This document shows, piece by piece, positions 1-9,620 of a stretch of 64,000 bases of DNA. Below the pieces are notes generated by a model that was not told where the DNA came from, made no database searches, and saw nothing but the letters and a program-made list of their open reading frames with translations. A program made the position numbers and the translations under genes. The DNA lies in contig NZ_JANUCQ010000005.1 in the NCBI RefSeq assembly GCF_024807035.1, positions 1 through 64,000 of the forward strand, written 5' to 3'. This stretch comes from Methanococcus voltae PS (GTDB taxonomy: Archaea > AGJL01 > Methanococci > Methanococcales > Methanococcaceae). Within the stretch, counting starts at the first letter, position 1. Each line of letters begins with the position of its first letter.

Positions 1-2097
1 TCCACCGTTCTCTTTTGTAGTGTTCCAGTAATTTAAACCAACAACTATACCTGTTTTGATATTTTCCGTATTATTGAATATATTGTTATATATTGAGTTG
101 TTATTTGAATTAATTAAATAAATACCATTATCTATATTTAAACTTATAATATTATTAATAATGGTGTTATTACCACAATTTTCTAATAATATACCCTTTT
201 CGCCGTTTGAATTCATAGTATTATTCGCAATCGTATTATTGTAGCATCTATCGCCATGAATACCTGAAAAATCGTTTGAATTCATAGTATTATTCGCAAT
301 CGTATTATTCCATGAATTTGAGATATAAATGCCACGATCATATTTAGTTAAACTTATATTATTATTTATAAATGTATTATTGTGTGAATTACTTATGTGA
401 ATACCTTCATCTTCATTAAAACATACGGTATTATTCGCAATTATATTATTAGATGATGAAGTGAGGTAAATACCCTCTTCCTGATTTGAATTTGCAGTAT
501 TATTTATAATCGTATTATTCCATGAATTTGAGATATAAATGCCCTGTTCATCATAATTTAAACTTGCGTTATTATATTTAATTGTATTATTGTGTGAACT
601 AAAGAGTTTAATACCTTCTTCACCATTTGAATAGACTGTGTTATTTGTAAGTGTTGCATTAGTAGAGTCTTCTAAGTAAATACCGTTATCGTAATTTAAA
701 CTTGCGTCATTATCTAAAACTGTGTTAACTCGTGTTTTATAGATGTAAATACCACACTGAGTATTTAAACTTGCATTATTATTAATAATGGAGTTATTAT
801 TAGCATTAGATAAATAAATACCATTATAATCGTTTGAATTTGCAGTATTATTTATAATTGTGTTATTATTAGAAATTCGTGCATAAATACCATAATAATT
901 GTTTGAAGTTACAGTATTATTGATAATCGTATTATTATCACAATTATCTATACGAATACCACACTGAGTATTTAAACTTGCATTATTGTTTGTAATAGAG
1001 TTATTATTTGAATATTCTAAGTAAATACCGTTATAGTAATTTAAACTTGCGTCATTATCTAAAACTGTGTTAACTCGTGTTTTATATATATAAATACCAT
1101 TAAAATTGTTTGAATTTGCATTATTATTTATAATCGTATTATTATTAGAAATTCGTGCATAAATACCATGATAATCGTTTGAATTTGCAGTATTGTTTGT
1201 AATAGAGTTATTATCACAATTATCTATATGAATACCACACTGAGTATTTAAACTTACATTATTGTTTGTAATAGAGTTATTATTTGAATATTCTAAGTAA
1301 ATACCATGATAATTGTTTGAAGTTACAGTATTATTGATAAAAATTGCATTATCTACATTTTTTAGGTTAATACCATATTTGTTTGAATTTGCAGTATTAT
1401 TTATAATATTGATGATGCCAGCTACCTTATACATCAGGATACCTGATTCAGTATTTGAATTTATCGTATTATTTATAATAGATATATTCGTTATTTCTGC
1501 TAGTAGAATACCATAGTTCTTATTTAAACTTACATTATTATCCATAATTTTAGTATTATATACCCGGGATAACCCAATACCACTATCAATATTTGAAACT
1601 ATGGTATTATTAGTAATAGTTGTATTATCTAGCGTTTGTAGGTCAATACCATATTTATTTAAACTTATGGTATTATTAGTAATAATTAAGCCATTAGAAT
1701 CGTCATTTGCGTGTATACCATACTCTTTGTTCGAACTTACATTATTATTAATAATTGTAACATTATTAGAATTGCCGATTCCAATACCTCTGCCTACATT
1801 AGATATATTAAAGTTTTTTATTGTTACATTATTTGCATTGGATATATCTATTCCGTAATTCACAGTAGTGGTACTACTATCGTTTATAGTAAATCCCTTT
1901 CCATCGAGTATTACATCGTTACATTGAATATTTATAACATTACCACTGGAAACCGTTATATTATCTGTTAAATAATATTTACCCGGTGTATTTATTGTAT
2001 ACTGTCCATTTATTGCAGTATCTGCATATGTTGCATTAACAGCCAACATTGTTACTAGTAGTAACATAAAAAATGTTATTTTGTAGTTTTTATACAT
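1..2097 (-). CDS. Secreted right-handed beta-helix (NosD-like) repeat protein, 3' end outside window
   Basis: The frame is open for 699 codons from ATG at 2097 down to base 1 without a stop, so only the N-terminal part is present. The start is fixed by a GGAGG ribosome site at 2103-2107. Residues 1-22 form a signal peptide (MYKNYK, then a hydrophobic stretch ending near NATYA). The rest is a long run of roughly 23-residue repeats, about 69 bp each, rich in NNT, NN(T/S)I and GI(Y/H) steps, as in PbH1/NosD-type parallel beta-helices; the last visible residues contain NYWNTTK, a common motif in methanogen NosD-like surface proteins. It is probably an exported, possibly surface-layer-associated or carbohydrate-binding protein. 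The substrate is unknown. Repeat units are nearly identical at DNA level in places, so copy-number change is likely between strains. Confidence 0.85.
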   Translation of the reverse strand, partial: MYKNYKITFFMLLLVTMLAVNATYADTAINGQYTINTPGKYYLTDNITVSSGNVINIQCNDVILDGKGFTINDSSTTTVNYGIDISNANNVTIKNFNISNVGRGIGIGNSNNVTIINNNVSSNKEYGIHANDDSNGLIITNNTISLNKYGIDLQTLDNTTITNNTIVSNIDSGIGLSRVYNTKIMDNNVSLNKNYGILLAEITNISIINNTINSNTESGILMYKVAGIINIINNTANSNKYGINLKNVDNAIFINNTVTSNNYHGIYLEYSNNNSITNNNVSLNTQCGIHIDNCDNNSITNNTANSNDYHGIYARISNNNTIINNNANSNNFNGIYIYKTRVNTVLDNDASLNYYNGIYLEYSNNNSITNNNASLNTQCGIRIDNCDNNTIINNTVTSNNYYGIYARISNNNTIINNTANSNDYNGIYLSNANNNSIINNNASLNTQCGIYIYKTRVNTVLDNDASLNYDNGIYLEDSTNATLTNNTVYSNGEEGIKLFSSHNNTIKYNNASLNYDEQGIYISNSWNNTIINNTANSNQEEGIYLTSSSNNIIANNTVCFNEDEGIHISNSHNNTFINNNISLTKYDRGIYISNSWNNTIANNTMNSNDFSGIHGDRCYNNTIANNTMNSNGEKGILLENCGNNTIINNIISLNIDNGIYLINSNNNSIYNNIFNNTENIKTGIVVGLNYWNTTKENGG

Positions 2098-2177
2098 ATT
2101 ATCCTCCATAATTATTATAAAATTATTTATTTAATTAATTAAATAAATAATTTTTTATTTAAATCTGGGGAAAATCA

Positions 2178-2194
2178 AGGATATATAAAAACAG
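2178..2194 (-). promoter_or_regulatory. TATA-type promoter of the beta-helix protein gene
   Basis: On the minus strand the sequence reads CTGTTTTTATATATCC, a good archaeal TATA box, about 85 bases upstream of the ATG at 2097. The leader between is almost pure A/T. Confidence 0.5.
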
Positions 2195-2297
2195 AACAAA
2201 AAGAACAAAATAACGATAATCAAATATGGAACAAATTAAAATAAAGAGTTAAAATAAAACTTAAACAAATAATAATAATAAAAAGAAAATAAATAAA

Positions 2298-3041
2298 TTA
2301 AATATCTAATATGTTAACAACATCGCCTACTACGATAATTCCAGGAGCTCTTACGTCGCTGTTTTGTGCAATTTCTACAATGGTTCCGAGCGTTCCCTTA
2401 ACCATTCTTTGATTATCTCGGGTACCATCCATTAAAATTGCAATAGGTGTATTTTCGTTTCTTCTTGGATTTCTTAACAATTTTTTTACGTGATTTTCCA
2501 AGTTAGAAATTCCCATTAATATAACAATTGTTTGAGCGTTTAAATCCTCTAATTTAACTTGCTTTTCGCCTTCCGACTTATCTTCTGCTTCATGTCCTGT
2601 TACTACAGTAAAAGATGTTGCAACTTTTCTATGAGTTACTGGTATGTCAAATATTTCCGGTACTGAAATAGATGAAGTAATTCCAGGTATAATTTCATAA
2701 GCTATGCCTTCTTTTTTTATTGCCAGTACTTCTTCGCCCCCTCTACCAAATACAAAAGAGTCTCCACCTTTTAATCGGACTACAAGTTTATTTTCTTTTG
2801 CTTTATTGACTATAATTTGGTTAATTTCTTCCTGTTTGTGCGAATGCTTGCCTTTTCTCTTCCCAACATATATGAGCTCAGCATCTTTGGATGCGTTATT
2901 TTTTATGATGTTTTCCCCAACTAAATCATCGTATATTATAACTTCCGCACTTTTTATTGCATTAATTCCCTTTAAAGTTATTAATTCCTCGTCTCCAGGG
3001 CCTGCACCAACTAATATTACTTTTGAATTGTTTTTTTCCAT
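2298..3041 (-). CDS. cobA: Uroporphyrinogen-III C-methyltransferase (SUMT)
   Basis: This enzyme transfers two methyl groups from S-adenosylmethionine to uroporphyrinogen III to give precorrin-2, the branch point to corrinoids, coenzyme F430 and sirohaem, all needed in a methanogen. The 247-residue protein has the family's usual length. Visible hallmarks are the N-terminal VGAGPGDEELIT loop, LVVRLKGGDSFVFGRGGEE, the VIPGITSS-type loop (here IIPGITSS) and PVTHR. The start is supported by AGGTGTAATT just upstream. It is not fused to a HemD domain. The next gene upstream on the same strand, cofG, lies about 100 bases away, so co-transcription is possible but not shown. Confidence 0.95.
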   Translation of the reverse strand: MEKNNSKVILVGAGPGDEELITLKGINAIKSAEVIIYDDLVGENIIKNNASKDAELIYVGKRKGKHSHKQEEINQIIVNKAKENKLVVRLKGGDSFVFGRGGEEVLAIKKEGIAYEIIPGITSSISVPEIFDIPVTHRKVATSFTVVTGHEAEDKSEGEKQVKLEDLNAQTIVILMGISNLENHVKKLLRNPRRNENTPIAILMDGTRDNQRMVKGTLGTIVEIAQNSDVRAPGIIVVGDVVNILDI

Positions 3042-3145
3042 AATTACACCTAATTAAAAATATAAATTAAATATTGTAATCAATTTACTTTATAATTCTT
3101 AATTTATTCTATATTAAGTTATTCTTTTATTTTTTATTTTAGTTT

Positions 3146-4252
3146 TTAATTTCTAATTCTTTTAATTTCTTGAATTTTATGATATATTCTTTCGTCCAAC
3201 CAATCATTGTTGATGTACTTCGCATATACGGGCAATCTTTCGACTAAAGTATAGCCTAATTCAGCACTAAATTTGTTTAATTCCTCAATCTCTGGCCAAG
3301 GCGCTTCAGGGTTGACAAAATCTTTTGTAACTGGCGAAACTCCACCCCAATCGTCAATACCTGCAAGTAGTAATAATTGACCGGTTTCTTTATTTAAATT
3401 AGGAGGTACTTGAACGGAAATATCTTTTAAAATCATTCTAGATATAATAATTGTTTTTAAAACCTCAAGGGGAGTAGGTTCTGGATAATTCTCCATAGCT
3501 ATGCCCTTTTTAGCCCTAAAATTTTGAATTATTACTTCTTGTATGTTCCCATATTTTTCGTTTATCCTGTTAATTTCAAAAAGTGAATCTACCAATTCTT
3601 CCTTAGTTTCCCCAATACCTATTAAAATACCGGTTGTAAAAGGTATTTTTAATTTTCCCGCATTTTCTATCATTTCTATACGTGTTTTAGGCAATTTTCC
3701 CATGCTATCTTTATGAGCAACCGTATTGCAAAGTCTACTACTTGAATTTTCCAACATTAAACCCATAGACGCGTTAACTTCCCGTAATGTTTTTAAATCT
3801 TCGTAAGAAAGTATTCCACAATTTGTATGGGGTAATAAGTCCGTATTATTTAAACACCAGTCTTCAATATCGTAGAGGTACTCAACAATGTTACCATAGC
3901 CCATTTTGTTTAATTCTTCCATTATTTTTGGATTCTCGTCTACATTTTCCCCGAAAGTAAAAAGAGCTTCGTGACAATTGTATTTATCCGATTCCCTAAG
4001 CGTTTCTTTCATTTGTTCTTTTGTTAAAAGCGTGTAATTTTCTTCTCTAAATGTGCAGTAACCACAAATATTTCTGCACCAGGTACAAACCGGTATAAAA
4101 GCATTTTTTGAATAAGTTATGACTTTATTTGTATTTTTTGTATTATCTGCATTGTTTGTATTATCAAATTTTGATAAATCTAATAAATTTTCTAAAATTT
4201 CTGTTGATGATGTGGAATTTAAGATATTTAACGCATTTTCACGGCTTATCAT
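3146..4252 (-). CDS. cofG: FO synthase subunit 1, radical SAM (CofG)
   Basis: CofG joins a tyrosine-derived radical adduct from CofH to the deazaflavin ring to make 7,8-didemethyl-8-hydroxy-5-deazariboflavin, the chromophore of F420. The radical-SAM cluster motif CRNICGYC (CX3CX2C) lies near residue 60, inside FIPVCTWC..., followed by [11 protein letters not shown]. The start was placed at the ATG at 4252 (MISREN) because GGTGATTCT sits directly in front of it; a start nine codons earlier would put this ribosome site inside the gene. Length is about 368 residues, normal for CofG. The ThiS-like gene lies 96 bases upstream on the same strand. The cofH partner is not in the window. Confidence 0.95.
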   Translation of the reverse strand: MISRENALNILNSTSSTEILENLLDLSKFDNTNNADNTKNTNKVITYSKNAFIPVCTWCRNICGYCTFREENYTLLTKEQMKETLRESDKYNCHEALFTFGENVDENPKIMEELNKMGYGNIVEYLYDIEDWCLNNTDLLPHTNCGILSYEDLKTLREVNASMGLMLENSSSRLCNTVAHKDSMGKLPKTRIEMIENAGKLKIPFTTGILIGIGETKEELVDSLFEINRINEKYGNIQEVIIQNFRAKKGIAMENYPEPTPLEVLKTIIISRMILKDISVQVPPNLNKETGQLLLLAGIDDWGGVSPVTKDFVNPEAPWPEIEELNKFSAELGYTLVERLPVYAKYINNDWLDERIYHKIQEIKRIRN

Positions 4253-4348
4253 AGAATCACCACTACTGATTTTTATCAATTATTTTAAATAATTTTAAAT
4301 AATTATTTTATTAATTATTTTATTAACTTTTATTTTTTATTTTTTAAA

Positions 4349-4564
4349 TTAACCACCAGAAACTACGGGCAATATTCTTAATTTATCATTATTTTTTAAT
4401 ATATCATCATCGGATAGTATTTCTCCGCTTTTAACAATTAAAACGTCCTCTAAATCCATTAAATTAATAAGATTATTTACAGTACTATTTTCTTCAATTT
4501 CAATTGTTTTTTCCTGATTATTGTAATTCACAATTACTTTGATTATATTATTCAAATTAATCAA
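4349..4564 (-). CDS. ThiS/MoaD-like ubiquitin-fold sulfur carrier protein
   Basis: This 71-residue protein has the pattern of a beta-grasp sulfur carrier: an N-terminal beta hairpin (IIKVIVNYNNQEKTIEIEE), a central helix (STVNNLINLM), and a C-terminal strand ending in VVSGG with the invariant terminal Gly-Gly used for adenylation and thiocarboxylation. It may serve thiamine thiazole synthesis, tRNA thiolation or protein tagging (SAMP-like); sequence alone does not decide. The proposed start is a TTG with only a weak purine-rich site upstream, so the N-terminus is uncertain. It lies 51 bases downstream of the regulator gene ending at 4616 and upstream of cofG on the same strand. The E1-like protein at 6769 is nearby but in a separate, oppositely oriented unit. 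Confidence 0.8.
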   Translation of the reverse strand: MINLNNIIKVIVNYNNQEKTIEIEENSTVNNLINLMDLEDVLIVKSGEILSDDDILKNNDKLRILPVVSGG

Positions 4565-4615
4565 CTCAAAATTATTATTTTCTATTTTTATTATTATTTT
4601 ATTATTATTTTATTA

Positions 4616-5641
4616 TTATTTTTTATTTTTATCCTTTAAAAAGTTCAATAGTTCTTCAGTATCTCCCATTTGCTCTAATTCTTTTAAACTAAGGGCTGCA
4701 ATTCTTTTATATTGCATATCTTTATTTTCCAATATCAAAATGGAATGACTGTTGAATAATTGTGATATCTCGTTGACTATCAAAGCTTTTCTTTTTACTT
4801 CTTCGTTGCTAGATTCTTGAATATTTGTGAACAACAAGTTTTTGGAGTTTTCTTTATCTTCTCCGAGCGCATCAAAAGGTGCCCTAGTCGTTTCGGTTAC
4901 ATTAAATCCCAAATCACTAAATAAATCAAGTACGTTACTTTTAAAGCTGTCTTCCTCAGATTGATTTTGATGACTTTTTGTCAATTCGCTATTTTTTATA
5001 CTATTCGTATCATATTTGATATTATCATTGCGGGCGGAATCCGTGTTTTTTTCTCGACTAGATATTTCAATATCTTCCCTTATAATGTGTAAGCCCTTAA
5101 CAAGTGGAACGTCCAAATATTCCTCAATCTTAATTGCAACTTCAGCAGACGGGTTTGCTTCATTTTGCTCATATTTATATATGGTTTTCCTTGAAACGCG
5201 GGATATTTCCGCTAATTCGCCGACTGAAATATTTAATTGCTCACGAGTTCGTTTTAACACAGTACCATCGATATTAACGAAAAAACCACCCCTATCCGCA
5301 TAAACTACGGGAGGTTGCCCAGTTATCTGGTTTTCAAAAGTTTTTGAAGTAACTGCTTTTATATGGTGACGTTCGTAAACTACTTCGTCTTCCATTGTTG
5401 AATTACGAGTCCTAGAACCAATTATTATGGGTGTAGCGGATACTATAGACGATATTTTACATAATTCGTCGGATTGCTGAGAGCTTAAGCTATCTATGTT
5501 TTTTAGCACTTTTATAAGCAATCTCGTGTTTCCCCTTCTTGCTATCAAATCAAAGCACGACCTGTCCAAAGATGGCTTTGAAATTACAAAATTATTCTCA
5601 TATAGTATTTGAATACATTCTGATAATAATACTTCTCGCAT
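4616..5641 (-). CDS. Archaeal HTH-type transcriptional regulator, COG1395 type
   Basis: A 341-residue protein with an N-terminal domain resembling nuclease/Holliday-junction-resolvase-like folds (residues 1-110, e.g. FDLIARRGNTRLLIKVLKNIDS) and a central XRE-type helix-turn-helix near residues 125-175 (LNISVGELAEISRVSRKTIYKYEQNEANPS, split here by region). The family is a conserved archaeal regulator of unknown target. The start is set at the ATG at 5641 behind GTGGTTATA; the longer GTG start at 5650 overlaps that ribosome site. Residues about 190-235 are a hydrophilic, low-complexity linker before a C-terminal domain. It is the first gene of a possible three-gene unit with the ThiS-like gene and cofG, and is divergent from the methyltransferase at 5786. 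Confidence 0.8.
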   Translation of the reverse strand: MREVLLSECIQILYENNFVISKPSLDRSCFDLIARRGNTRLLIKVLKNIDSLSSQQSDELCKISSIVSATPIIIGSRTRNSTMEDEVVYERHHIKAVTSKTFENQITGQPPVVYADRGGFFVNIDGTVLKRTREQLNISVGELAEISRVSRKTIYKYEQNEANPSAEVAIKIEEYLDVPLVKGLHIIREDIEISSREKNTDSARNDNIKYDTNSIKNSELTKSHQNQSEEDSFKSNVLDLFSDLGFNVTETTRAPFDALGEDKENSKNLLFTNIQESSNEEVKRKALIVNEISQLFNSHSILILENKDMQYKRIAALSLKELEQMGDTEELLNFLKDKNKK

Positions 5642-5785
5642 TATAACCACGCTTTTTTATATTTTGTACGTTAAAGTAAATATATTTAATACAATTATAG
5701 TTATACTCTATATATAATTATATAGTTAATATTACGCTGGGTTAAACACAATTATAAATAATTATAAATAATTACAGGTCAAATT

Positions 5786-6688
5786 ATGGAAAAAAAGAAT
5801 ATTGATGACAAATTTATTGGATTAAAAATAAAAGACGCCATAATATTTAATGAAAATTTAAAAAAATATGTGGAAATAACGATAAATAAATCAGGAAAGG
5901 AAATTTATAAAATTGATTTTAATTCCAAAGAAGCAGTTTATGAATACAACGTAGCAATTTTAAAAGGATTATATGACTTAAATATGAAATTTCATAGCGA
6001 TGCGTTAGTACCTACCCCCGTTAACCGATATACGTTTATTTATTACATAATAAATAAATTTTTAGATAATTTAGATAATTTAGATAATTTAGATAAGCCA
6101 AAATTAAATATTTTAGAAATAGGCACTGGTTCAGGGATTTTATCAATTTTAATGTCAAAATACTTCTGCGAATTAACCAATAACTGTGAAAAAGATGATA
6201 AATTAATAAATATTTATGCTACAGATATTAAAGAAGAATATTTGGAAATAGCACGGGAAAATTACTCCAATAATTTAGATAAATTAAAATTGCCAATTAA
6301 ATTTGTTAATTCTCAAGGAAATTTAATAAAAAACATTTTGGAATTAAATAAAGAATTAAATAATAAATTTGATATAATATTTACCTATCCTCCATACTAT
6401 TCAGACCATTCGGTCGCTTCGATACGGAGTTTTGGGGGTGCAGATGCTGAAAAAGTCGAGTTAATTGGTGGTGGCAAATACGGGGAAAAATTTTCAGAAA
6501 ATTTAATTGAAGAAGCAAAAGACGTTTTAAATGAAAATGGAATTATTGCATTTATGTTTCCGGATAAACCTGAAGAAAGGCGCGTATTGGTTGAAAATAA
6601 AATTTTAAACTGTAACTTAAAGTTGGAAAAGTACGAAATTCAGTCTGGAAAACGTAAAAGACATATTATATTTGGAATTAAAAAATAA
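5786..6688 (+). CDS. RlmF-related (METTL16-like) N6-adenine methyltransferase
   Basis: A 300-residue class I SAM-dependent methyltransferase. LVPTPVNRYTFIYYI near residue 73 matches the substrate-side motif of RlmF/METTL16 proteins; LEIGTGSGILSILM near residue 110 is motif I; and TYPPYYSDHS near residue 202 replaces the usual NPPF/NPPY of N6-adenine methyltransferases, keeping PPY but with Tyr for Asn. The likely substrate is an RNA adenine, but this is a family inference. A 9-bp slippage repeat (TTAGATAAT units at about 6059-6094) encodes tandem Leu-Asp-Asn just before motif I. The ATG follows AGGTCAAATT. The HcgE-like gene starts 80 bases downstream on the same strand. Confidence 0.75.
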   Translation: MEKKNIDDKFIGLKIKDAIIFNENLKKYVEITINKSGKEIYKIDFNSKEAVYEYNVAILKGLYDLNMKFHSDALVPTPVNRYTFIYYIINKFLDNLDNLDNLDKPKLNILEIGTGSGILSILMSKYFCELTNNCEKDDKLINIYATDIKEEYLEIARENYSNNLDKLKLPIKFVNSQGNLIKNILELNKELNNKFDIIFTYPPYYSDHSVASIRSFGGADAEKVELIGGGKYGEKFSENLIEEAKDVLNENGIIAFMFPDKPEERRVLVENKILNCNLKLEKYEIQSGKRKRHIIFGIKK

Positions 6689-6768
6689 AATTAATAATAA
6701 AATTGTTAAAATAATAATAAAAATAGTAAAAATAATAAACTAATAAAATACAATTAAAATGGGATATT

Positions 6769-7398
6769 ATGGAAAAATTGAATAATAATAACGATGATAT
6801 GGTCGAAATAAAAGCTTTAGAGGATAACTTAAAAGCTACAGGAACCGTTACCGTTCTTGGAGCAGGTCGCTTGGGTGCTAGAGTAGTTATGGATTTATTA
6901 GAAGTCCATAGGGGTGGCTTTGAAAAAATACAAGTTTTTGACGGTGCAAAAATCGATAAAAATGACATTGTCCATAGAAAATATGGTGCAAAAGTAGGGG
7001 ACTTTAAAACTAAATTTTTAGAGGATTATTATCCTGAAAAAATAATAGGGATTCCAAAATACGTAGATGTTGAAAATATAAAATATATAGAAGGCGATGT
7101 CATAATATCGGTTATAGCTGGCGGGGATACTTTAAAAATACGAGAATCGGTATTAGATTACGCGTTAAAAAATGATAAGCAATTTATATCTACAAATGGT
7201 GTTTTTGGAATTGAAAAGCCTGTAAAAGTTGAAATGTCGCAAGAAGCAAAAGGTCCAGTAGAATTCATGAAAAATATGGCGAATCATACTGTTGTAGGTA
7301 CGGGAGGCTTAATTAAAGATGGCGAACCGATTACGCCGTATACGCTTGATAAAATGAGTGAATTAATAGTTAAAACTTCATTAAAACTTAAAAAATAG
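6769..7398 (+). CDS. ThiF/E1-like adenylyltransferase, candidate HcgE
   Basis: A 209-residue Rossmann protein of the UBA/ThiF family. TVTVLGAGRLGARVVMDLL near residue 27 is the nucleotide-binding loop, followed by IQVFDGAKIDKNDIVHRK, the E1-type Asp-Arg region. It contains no cysteine at all, so it lacks both the catalytic thiol and the CXXC zinc sites of true E1/MoeB/ThiF proteins. A short cysteine-poor E1-like protein in a methanogen fits HcgE, which adenylylates the carboxyl group of guanylylpyridinol during synthesis of the [Fe]-hydrogenase (Hmd) cofactor. That assignment is inference; no other hcg gene or hmd is visible here. The start follows GGGATATT. Confidence 0.55.
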   Translation: MEKLNNNNDDMVEIKALEDNLKATGTVTVLGAGRLGARVVMDLLEVHRGGFEKIQVFDGAKIDKNDIVHRKYGAKVGDFKTKFLEDYYPEKIIGIPKYVDVENIKYIEGDVIISVIAGGDTLKIRESVLDYALKNDKQFISTNGVFGIEKPVKVEMSQEAKGPVEFMKNMANHTVVGTGGLIKDGEPITPYTLDKMSELIVKTSLKLKK

Positions 7399-7480
7399 AA
7401 ATTTTACAAAAAAATAAATATAAAACTTAAAAAATTAGTAAATTAGTAAATTAGTTAATTTATACAAAATTTAATCTAAA

Positions 7481-8143
7481 TTATTTGGTTTGAGTAGGTA
7501 TGTAAGGTAATATAAAGTCCACAAAGCTCTCTACGTTTCTTGTTTGGATATAGATTGTTCCAGTGCCTGAAAATCTATATACTAAACCTTCTCCACCCAA
7601 TAAAGTTGATTTTAAACCGCCTACTTTGGTTAATTGATAGTCTAATCCTTCGGTAAATCCTATCAAGTTACCGTTGTCAACAACCAATGATTCGTTGTTT
7701 AATTCAACTGTTTCTATTGCACCGTAGGATGATAAGAATAAATCTCCGTCACCTGTTAACTTCATTAAAAATAAACCTTTACCGCCAAAGAAAGATTTAG
7801 AACCCCCAAATTTGGTGTCTATATCGATATTTGGGGATGATGCCAAATAAGCTCCGTGTTGTACGTATAAGGTACCATTCAATTTATGATATTGTATATC
7901 CCCAGATAAAGATGGTGCTAAAGCTAATTTACCAGAACCGCTAAATGTATTTAGGAATAAACTTTCACCAACTACAGCTCTCTTTAATACGCCAAATAAA
8001 CCCCCTTTAGCTTGTGTTTTTATTTCTACGCTTGGTTCCATGTAAACCATTGCACCAGTTTCTGTCACTACACCTTCATTGTTAAGATTTAACTTTAAAA
8101 TTGAATATGATGGACCTTTTTCGATAGAATAATCGTAAGCCAT
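7481..8143 (-). CDS. AIM24/TIGR00266 family protein
   Basis: A 220-residue protein rich in Gly and beta-strands, with the typical family features: YSIEKGPSYSILKLNL at the N-terminus, TETGAMVYM near residue 30, GGLFGVLKRAVVGESLF near residue 50, and GGEGLVYRFSGTGTIYIQTRN near the C-terminus. The family adopts a TRAP/AIM24 double beta-barrel; its cellular role in archaea is not known. The start was set at the ATG at 8143 because GGGTGTT immediately upstream would otherwise be coding. No signal peptide or membrane segment is seen. It is convergent with the HcgE-like gene and is probably monocistronic. Confidence 0.85.
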   Translation of the reverse strand: MAYDYSIEKGPSYSILKLNLNNEGVVTETGAMVYMEPSVEIKTQAKGGLFGVLKRAVVGESLFLNTFSGSGKLALAPSLSGDIQYHKLNGTLYVQHGAYLASSPNIDIDTKFGGSKSFFGGKGLFLMKLTGDGDLFLSSYGAIETVELNNESLVVDNGNLIGFTEGLDYQLTKVGGLKSTLLGGEGLVYRFSGTGTIYIQTRNVESFVDFILPYIPTQTK

Positions 8144-8243
8144 TTTTAACACCCTTAAATTTTTATAATTTAATTAATATGTTATTATTTATTCTATTTA
8201 TTGTTTTTATCTTTTTTTATTTATATTAATTATATTTATTAAT

Positions 8244-9620
8244 TTAAATTTCCCCAATTCCAATATATATATTATTGTTTCCAATTTTCTTAAAAGCTTC
8301 AGAATACAACTCAATACCGTATTTATCCGCAAATTCTTGCATTCTTTTTCTGCCTGTATCTTTAGTTCGTTCTCCAACTGAAACGAGTACGTAACTATCG
8401 TAAATTTTTTCGCAAGCTAATATCTTTTTTACCTTATATCTACCAGTTCTTAAATCAAGATTTACAATTTCAGGTATTTTTTCAAGGTGCATAATGGCTT
8501 GTTTTGCATCTTCAATTAACATACAGTCTTTTAAGTGCTCAAAGATTACTTTACTATCTTCACTACTTTTTAAACTGCTTACATCTTTTTTCTTTTCTTT
8601 TTCAACCTTTTTGGTTATTCCGTTATCTGTATCCATTAAATTTTCGTCTTTATTATTTCTTTCATTCTTAATTCTTTCATTCCTTTCATTTTTAATGGAT
8701 TTATCATTTGTATTAATGGCTAATCTATCGTTTTTATAGTAATTTAACTTACCACTTTGGAAATCTACGATTATAGACCTAGAAGCTCGGTTTATATCGG
8801 TAATACCACCTTTTGCAAGATAGTTTAATTTTTTACCGATTAATTCTATCGTATCTTCATCTATTTTTTCAACGGGGATATCCTTTAATTCTTCGATTCC
8901 ATAATATTCGCTTAATAGTGTGTTATCGAATTTTTGAAGCCTTTGAAGGATTTTAATAGTTGGAGATGTGATATTTTTTGATTTTTCAAACCTTAAAGCT
9001 CCTGATATTATTAATTCGTCATCGTCATTTGGCTCAATTATTCCAGGAGTGTCTAATAATTTTATATCCTTTGTAAGCTTAATCCATTGTTCTCCCACAG
9101 TTAAACCTGCAACTAAACCACTCCTCGCACTTTTTTTACCCGTAAGTGAGTTAATAATTGAAGATTTACCTACGTTAGGGTATCCCACTACCCCTACAGT
9201 GCCAATGTTTTGAGTTTTGGATGAATTTGGATGAGGTATGGGAGTAGGATTAGAATTAGATAAACTCTTATTTTTAGCTTTATTTTTAGCACCAGTATAT
9301 ATATGAAGCTTTATTTCATCCCTTAATATCTTAGTACCTAATTTATGAGTGGCACTAACGAATACAACCGAAGCGTCAGGATTTTCCGCCATAAATTTCT
9401 TTTTCCAAACTTCTAAAATTTCTTTAGGCACTAAATCGGCTTTATTTAGCACATATATAAGTTTTTTACCATTGTGAATAATACTACTTTCTAAATCGTA
9501 GTTACGAGTAGTTTCAGGGTCTCTGGCATCTACCACCAATAAAATAACGTCACATTCCGTTATTATCCCTTTAACTTTTAATTTTGTAGATATTCTAAGT
9601 GTTGATTTTTTCTTTTCCAT
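8244..9620 (-). CDS. YlqF/RbgA-type circularly permuted GTPase with extra C-terminal domain
   Basis: A 458-residue GTPase whose motifs occur in permuted order: NKAD (G4) near residue 59, SAT (G5) near 89, then GYPNVGKSS (G1) near 146 and DTPG (G3) near 195. Relatives assist ribosome assembly. Residues about 305-355 are a low-complexity, charged linker with NER(N/K) repeats. After it comes a roughly 100-residue segment (EHLKDCMLIEDAKQAIMHLE through IGNNNIYIGIGEI) that does not look like part of the GTPase fold and may be an added domain. The start follows GGTGAAATC. The nearest same-strand gene downstream (AIM24) begins about 100 bases away. Confidence 0.8.
   Translation of the reverse strand: MEKKKSTLRISTKLKVKGIITECDVILLVVDARDPETTRNYDLESSIIHNGKKLIYVLNKADLVPKEILEVWKKKFMAENPDASVVFVSATHKLGTKILRDEIKLHIYTGAKNKAKNKSLSNSNPTPIPHPNSSKTQNIGTVGVVGYPNVGKSSIINSLTGKKSARSGLVAGLTVGEQWIKLTKDIKLLDTPGIIEPNDDDELIISGALRFEKSKNITSPTIKILQRLQKFDNTLLSEYYGIEELKDIPVEKIDEDTIELIGKKLNYLAKGGITDINRASRSIIVDFQSGKLNYYKNDRLAINTNDKSIKNERNERIKNERNNKDENLMDTDNGITKKVEKEKKKDVSSLKSSEDSKVIFEHLKDCMLIEDAKQAIMHLEKIPEIVNLDLRTGRYKVKKILACEKIYDSYVLVSVGERTKDTGRKRMQEFADKYGIELYSEAFKKIGNNNIYIGIGEI

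Noticed and set aside
200-1700. Regular near-identical repeats, 69-72 bp apart, that could be mistaken for a CRISPR array
   Set aside because: They lie in one open frame and encode beta-helix repeat units; spacers are not unique and repeats are imperfect.
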